A DNA stretch of 41,417 bases from Flavobacteriales bacterium UBA7325. GTDB lineage: Bacteria; Bacteroidota; Bacteroidia; Flavobacteriales_D; Crocinitomicaceae. Within the stretch, counting starts at the first letter, position 1, and every line of letters starts with the position of its first letter. This document shows, in pieces, positions 38,936 through 41,417 of the stretch. The translations under genes were made by a program, and so were the position numbers. Where the stretch lies: assembly GCA_002471375.1 (NCBI GenBank), contig DKPV01000065.1, positions 32,310 to 73,726 on the forward strand, read 5' to 3'. Under the pieces are notes generated by a model. It ran no database searches, had not been told where the DNA came from, and saw nothing but the letters and a program-made list of their open reading frames with translations.

Positions 38936-40684
38936 TTAAACAGTGAATACTCCTGTGATCTTTCTACGAATATTTGAGGGATCAAGAACCCAAATAGTAA
39001 ATGAAACCGCACGCCCCGAAGGTGTAGCGCTCAATAGTGCTCGAGCAGATTGGATATTATTTCCAGTTCCCTTTTTAGATCCCATAGCGCCCTGTACTGT
39101 TATTTCCCATGATTGTATAGAGAAGTTTGCTCTCAGCGGAATGTCGTTTCCATATTTGGCAAAGATGTAATTCTCACTTTTTGCAGCTCGCCCTCCATTT
39201 TTTACACTTCCCCAATACATCGTTGGGTTTGGTAAATTAAGTACGCGGTACTCGACTCTTTTCAATGCTACGGTTCTTCCTCCCGATGTCTTTCCCGAAA
39301 CAGTAAGAAAAGCCGTTCGACTTGTTCCTTGAGGTTTAACAATATGGAAATCTCCTGATCTAGTCAGGGACACACCTGTTCCTGTAAGTACCGTATGTGG
39401 AAAGCCAGAAGCAGTAGCATTTACCCTATTTGAGTATCCGCGGTATAGAACGTTTAATTCCGGTAATTCGATTGATCCTGATGGCTTCATAACCATCACG
39501 TTCTTTTCCCAAGCCATCTCTTTTTTCATTCCGGATTTACTTCGAATTGAGACTGTTCCGCTGAGATTCATTGTTCCACTTGTACCTTTTAGCTTAACAA
39601 TTCCTCTCCCTCCACGTATGTCTTTAATTTGATCATCACCTATTTTAACCTCTGGCCTATTGTCACTATCATATGCCACCATCATCACCTCAAGTTCAAA
39701 ATTTTCACCTTGATTCACTACCTCAGGACCATGAGCAATCGCCATGACGCTATTGAACGAGTAGTCATTTCCTGTTATTCTAGATCTTATCAGAGCCAAT
39801 GCGTCTGCACGTGCTGCGAGAATGTCTTTCTGAAGAGATGAAAGTGAAGCAATAGCAGCTACTGTAGGTGCATGATCAAAAGTCTTTCCTATCCAATGAA
39901 CATCGTTAACATCATGCACATCCGAAAATTCTTCCTTTGTTAAAGAGCTATAAATTTCTAATATCATCGAGCGATCATCAGTATGAACATTTGACTTCTC
40001 TATAGCTTTCTGAATTTGCTTATTTAAATCAGCTTGGGATTTATATTCGTTAATTTGGGGTGCCCTAAAGTAATAATCCGAATCAAATTGAGGCTGATTC
40101 CCGCCTCCAATTTGCGATGAGGCAATTAATTCGGTCAATTCTTTTCGATACAAATTATAGGATTTCCATAGCTCCATTCCTTTACCTGAAGGACTTTTAA
40201 CATCTTCTCCAATCATGATGTACATGGATTCATCATATTTATCTTTCCCGTCTACATTCGAAAGATTCATTCGGGTAGGCTTTAAAGGATTCTTAGTTGC
40301 GCCATACTTTTCCTTGATAATTGAATTTTCTGGCGAAATCGTTTTAACATCCTCACTACATGCAATCAGAATTTCAAATTTCAAATCATCAATCATCTGA
40401 ATACGCTTCTGTGTCATTCTATCTATTTCATCCACAGTCGTCATGAGTAGTTTAGCTCTCTTGGCTTTCGAAGGATTTGTATCATCCAATGTTGCTTCCC
40501 TCAGTTCCAATTTCCGTTCGTCTCCCCGGAAGAGTTCTGTGAGGTTTGCTTTTTGAATATTCTCCTCGATCGCCACAAAGGCATCAAGTATTGATTTCGA
40601 TACGTTTAGTGCGAGCATAGCAGTTAAAACTATGTACATCATTCCGATCATTTTTTGTCTTGGGGTTTCTTTTGATCCAGCCAT
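38936..40684 (-). CDS. GldM-like gliding/T9SS motor protein, unlinked paralogue
   Basis: The 582-residue product has the GldM layout: N-terminal MAGSKETPRQKMIGMMYIVL and TAMLALNVSKSILDAF, a single membrane helix joined to a long periplasmic part with helical then Ig-like D2-D4 domains (FELEVMMVAYDSDNRPEVKI; GSIELPELNVLYRGYSNRVN; NPTMYWGSVKNGG). GldM with GldL forms the proton-driven motor of the T9SS. Here the gene is alone: upstream is the rRNA operon and downstream, past a terminator, an ABC-F gene; gldK, gldL and gldN are absent. It is somewhat longer than Flavobacterium GldM (about 513 residues), so it may be a paralogue rather than the main GldM. Confidence 0.85.
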   Translation of the reverse strand: MAGSKETPRQKMIGMMYIVLTAMLALNVSKSILDAFVAIEENIQKANLTELFRGDERKLELREATLDDTNPSKAKRAKLLMTTVDEIDRMTQKRIQMIDDLKFEILIACSEDVKTISPENSIIKEKYGATKNPLKPTRMNLSNVDGKDKYDESMYIMIGEDVKSPSGKGMELWKSYNLYRKELTELIASSQIGGGNQPQFDSDYYFRAPQINEYKSQADLNKQIQKAIEKSNVHTDDRSMILEIYSSLTKEEFSDVHDVNDVHWIGKTFDHAPTVAAIASLSSLQKDILAARADALALIRSRITGNDYSFNSVMAIAHGPEVVNQGENFELEVMMVAYDSDNRPEVKIGDDQIKDIRGGRGIVKLKGTSGTMNLSGTVSIRSKSGMKKEMAWEKNVMVMKPSGSIELPELNVLYRGYSNRVNATASGFPHTVLTGTGVSLTRSGDFHIVKPQGTSRTAFLTVSGKTSGGRTVALKRVEYRVLNLPNPTMYWGSVKNGGRAAKSENYIFAKYGNDIPLRANFSIQSWEITVQGAMGSKKGTGNNIQSARALLSATPSGRAVSFTIWVLDPSNIRRKITGVFTV

Positions 40685-40914
40685 AAGTTTTGAGTTTAAG
40701 AGTTCACTAGGGTAATGGAATAAAAATTAAGAAGTAACATCAACAGCACGAAACATGAACATATGAAATAGTGCAGATTAACCGTTGTACACCAACAAAT
40801 ACGAAGCTTTAAGCGCAGATAAATAATGTTGAAATTTTCTTCAACAAACAATTTTAGATGCTAAATTTCAAGGTTAGATGAGTTGCAACTCTCTAAAAGA
40901 GATGATTATAAACG

Positions 40915-40948
40915 AAAAAACCCTTGATCCAATAAAGGATCAAGGGTT
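40915..40948 (-). terminator. Terminator of the rRNA operon
   Basis: On the minus strand a perfect 12-bp stem AACCCTTGATCC / GGATCAAGGGTT around TTTATT is followed by a T run, directly after 5S rRNA. Confidence 0.93.
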
Positions 40949-40952
40949 CTTA

Positions 40953-41067
<115 letters not shown>

Positions 41068-41154
41068 GACGTTAAATATCTATAAGTTATTTCATATTGG
41101 TTGACAGTCAAAAATGACTATCGGATGATTGAAGTAAAAATTAGTTGGAAGTAG

Positions 41155-41417
41155 AAAACTATAAGTCTACGGGTAATTAGTACTACTCAGCTATGACGTT
41201 ACCGTCTTTACACTTGTAGCCTATCAACGTGGTAGTCTTCCACGGCCCTTAAAAGAAATCTCATCTTGAGGCGAGTTTCGTGCTTAGATGCTTTCAGCGC
41301 TTATCTCATCCGAACGTAGCTACCCTGCGATGCAACTGGCGTCACAACAGGTACACTAGAGGTTCGTCCACCACGGTCCTCTCGTACTAGTGGCAGGTTC
41401 TCTCAAATTTCTAACGC
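41155..41417 (-). rRNA. rrl: 23S ribosomal RNA, 3' end (rest outside the window)
   Basis: The minus strand contains the sarcin-ricin loop AGTACGAGAGGACC (41388-41375), then GTGGACGAACCTCTAGTGT, CGCAGGGTAGCTACGTTCGG and GATAAGCGCTGAAAGCATCT, all conserved 23S domain VI sequences, ending near GTAGACTTATAG. The 3' end is placed approximately; the 5' part continues beyond the window. Confidence 0.95.

Noticed and set aside
40915..40948. Inverted repeat near the 5S gene as a mobile-element end
   Set aside because: The stem plus T run right after 5S rRNA is a normal rRNA terminator.

Overview
The window looks like a chromosomal segment of a Bacteroidota bacterium, most likely order Flavobacteriales and possibly near Crocinitomicaceae/Cryomorphaceae (family level is inference). 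The signs are gliding genes of the GldB/C/D/E type, a GldM-like protein, several secreted proteins with type IX secretion (T9SS) C-terminal sorting domains, AT-rich leaders without Shine-Dalgarno sequences, and promoters of the Bacteroidota form TTG-N(about 19)-TAnnTTTG. The code is standard: intact genes end in TAA, TAG and TGA.

Layout. 1-47: part of a tRNA-Leu(UAG). 0.3-1.6 kb: a flavin reductase-like gene and a DUF3127 gene whose product ends in an SSB-like acidic tail. 1.7-3.7 kb (minus): a glycosyltransferase and a flippase-like membrane protein. 3.75-5.5 kb: ruvC followed by two adjacent decayed genes (AhpD-like peroxidase-related and YdeI/DUF1801-like) broken by seven premature TAA/TAG codons. 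5.5-7.9 kb (minus): a translationally coupled trio, polyprenol-phosphate mannosyltransferase, dihydroorotase and a DUF4296 lipoprotein. 8.0-9.4 kb: a secreted LVIVD-repeat protein. 9.4-12.0 kb (minus): HU, a 30-residue basic COX24-like protein, RNase G and RecX. 12.1-16.1 kb (plus): mutY, ssb, gldE, gldD, folK, a compact operon with the gliding genes embedded. 16.2-17.9 kb: an apparently well-expressed lipoprotein with OmpA-like and TPR-like parts and a strong terminator. 18.2-20.6 kb: a large secreted lamin-tail-like protein with an internal duplication. 20.7 kb: a 58-residue GldL-like membrane protein. 20.9-24.0 kb: a MurG-like glycosyltransferase (minus) and clpP-clpX with clear promoters.

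24.0-30.1 kb (minus): a secreted T9SS protein, then the run gldB, gldC, DUF2797, kelch protein, trmB with almost no spacing. 30.2-31.8 kb: an outer-membrane beta-barrel protein and nadE (TTG start). 32.0-35.0 kb: a secreted M36 (fungalysin-type) metalloprotease. 35.0-35.7 kb: wreckage of an M48-like protease containing a perfect 43-bp palindrome, plus a second gene remnant. 35.7-38.8 kb: ferredoxin, two small lipoproteins and an ABC-F ATPase. 38.9-40.7 kb: an orphan GldM-like gene without gldK/L/N next to it. 40.9-41.4 kb (minus): the end of an rRNA operon (23S 3' part, 5S, terminator).

Functionally the window mixes housekeeping genes (DNA repair and recombination, proteolysis, NAD and pyrimidine synthesis, folate, RNA processing) with cell-envelope, gliding and secretion genes. 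I see no CRISPR array, insertion sequence, prophage or obvious defence island. The most notable signals are the two pseudogene clusters, the palindrome, the shared SSB-type tail on the DUF3127 protein, the orphan GldM/GldL-like pair and a probably leaderless ABC-F transcript.
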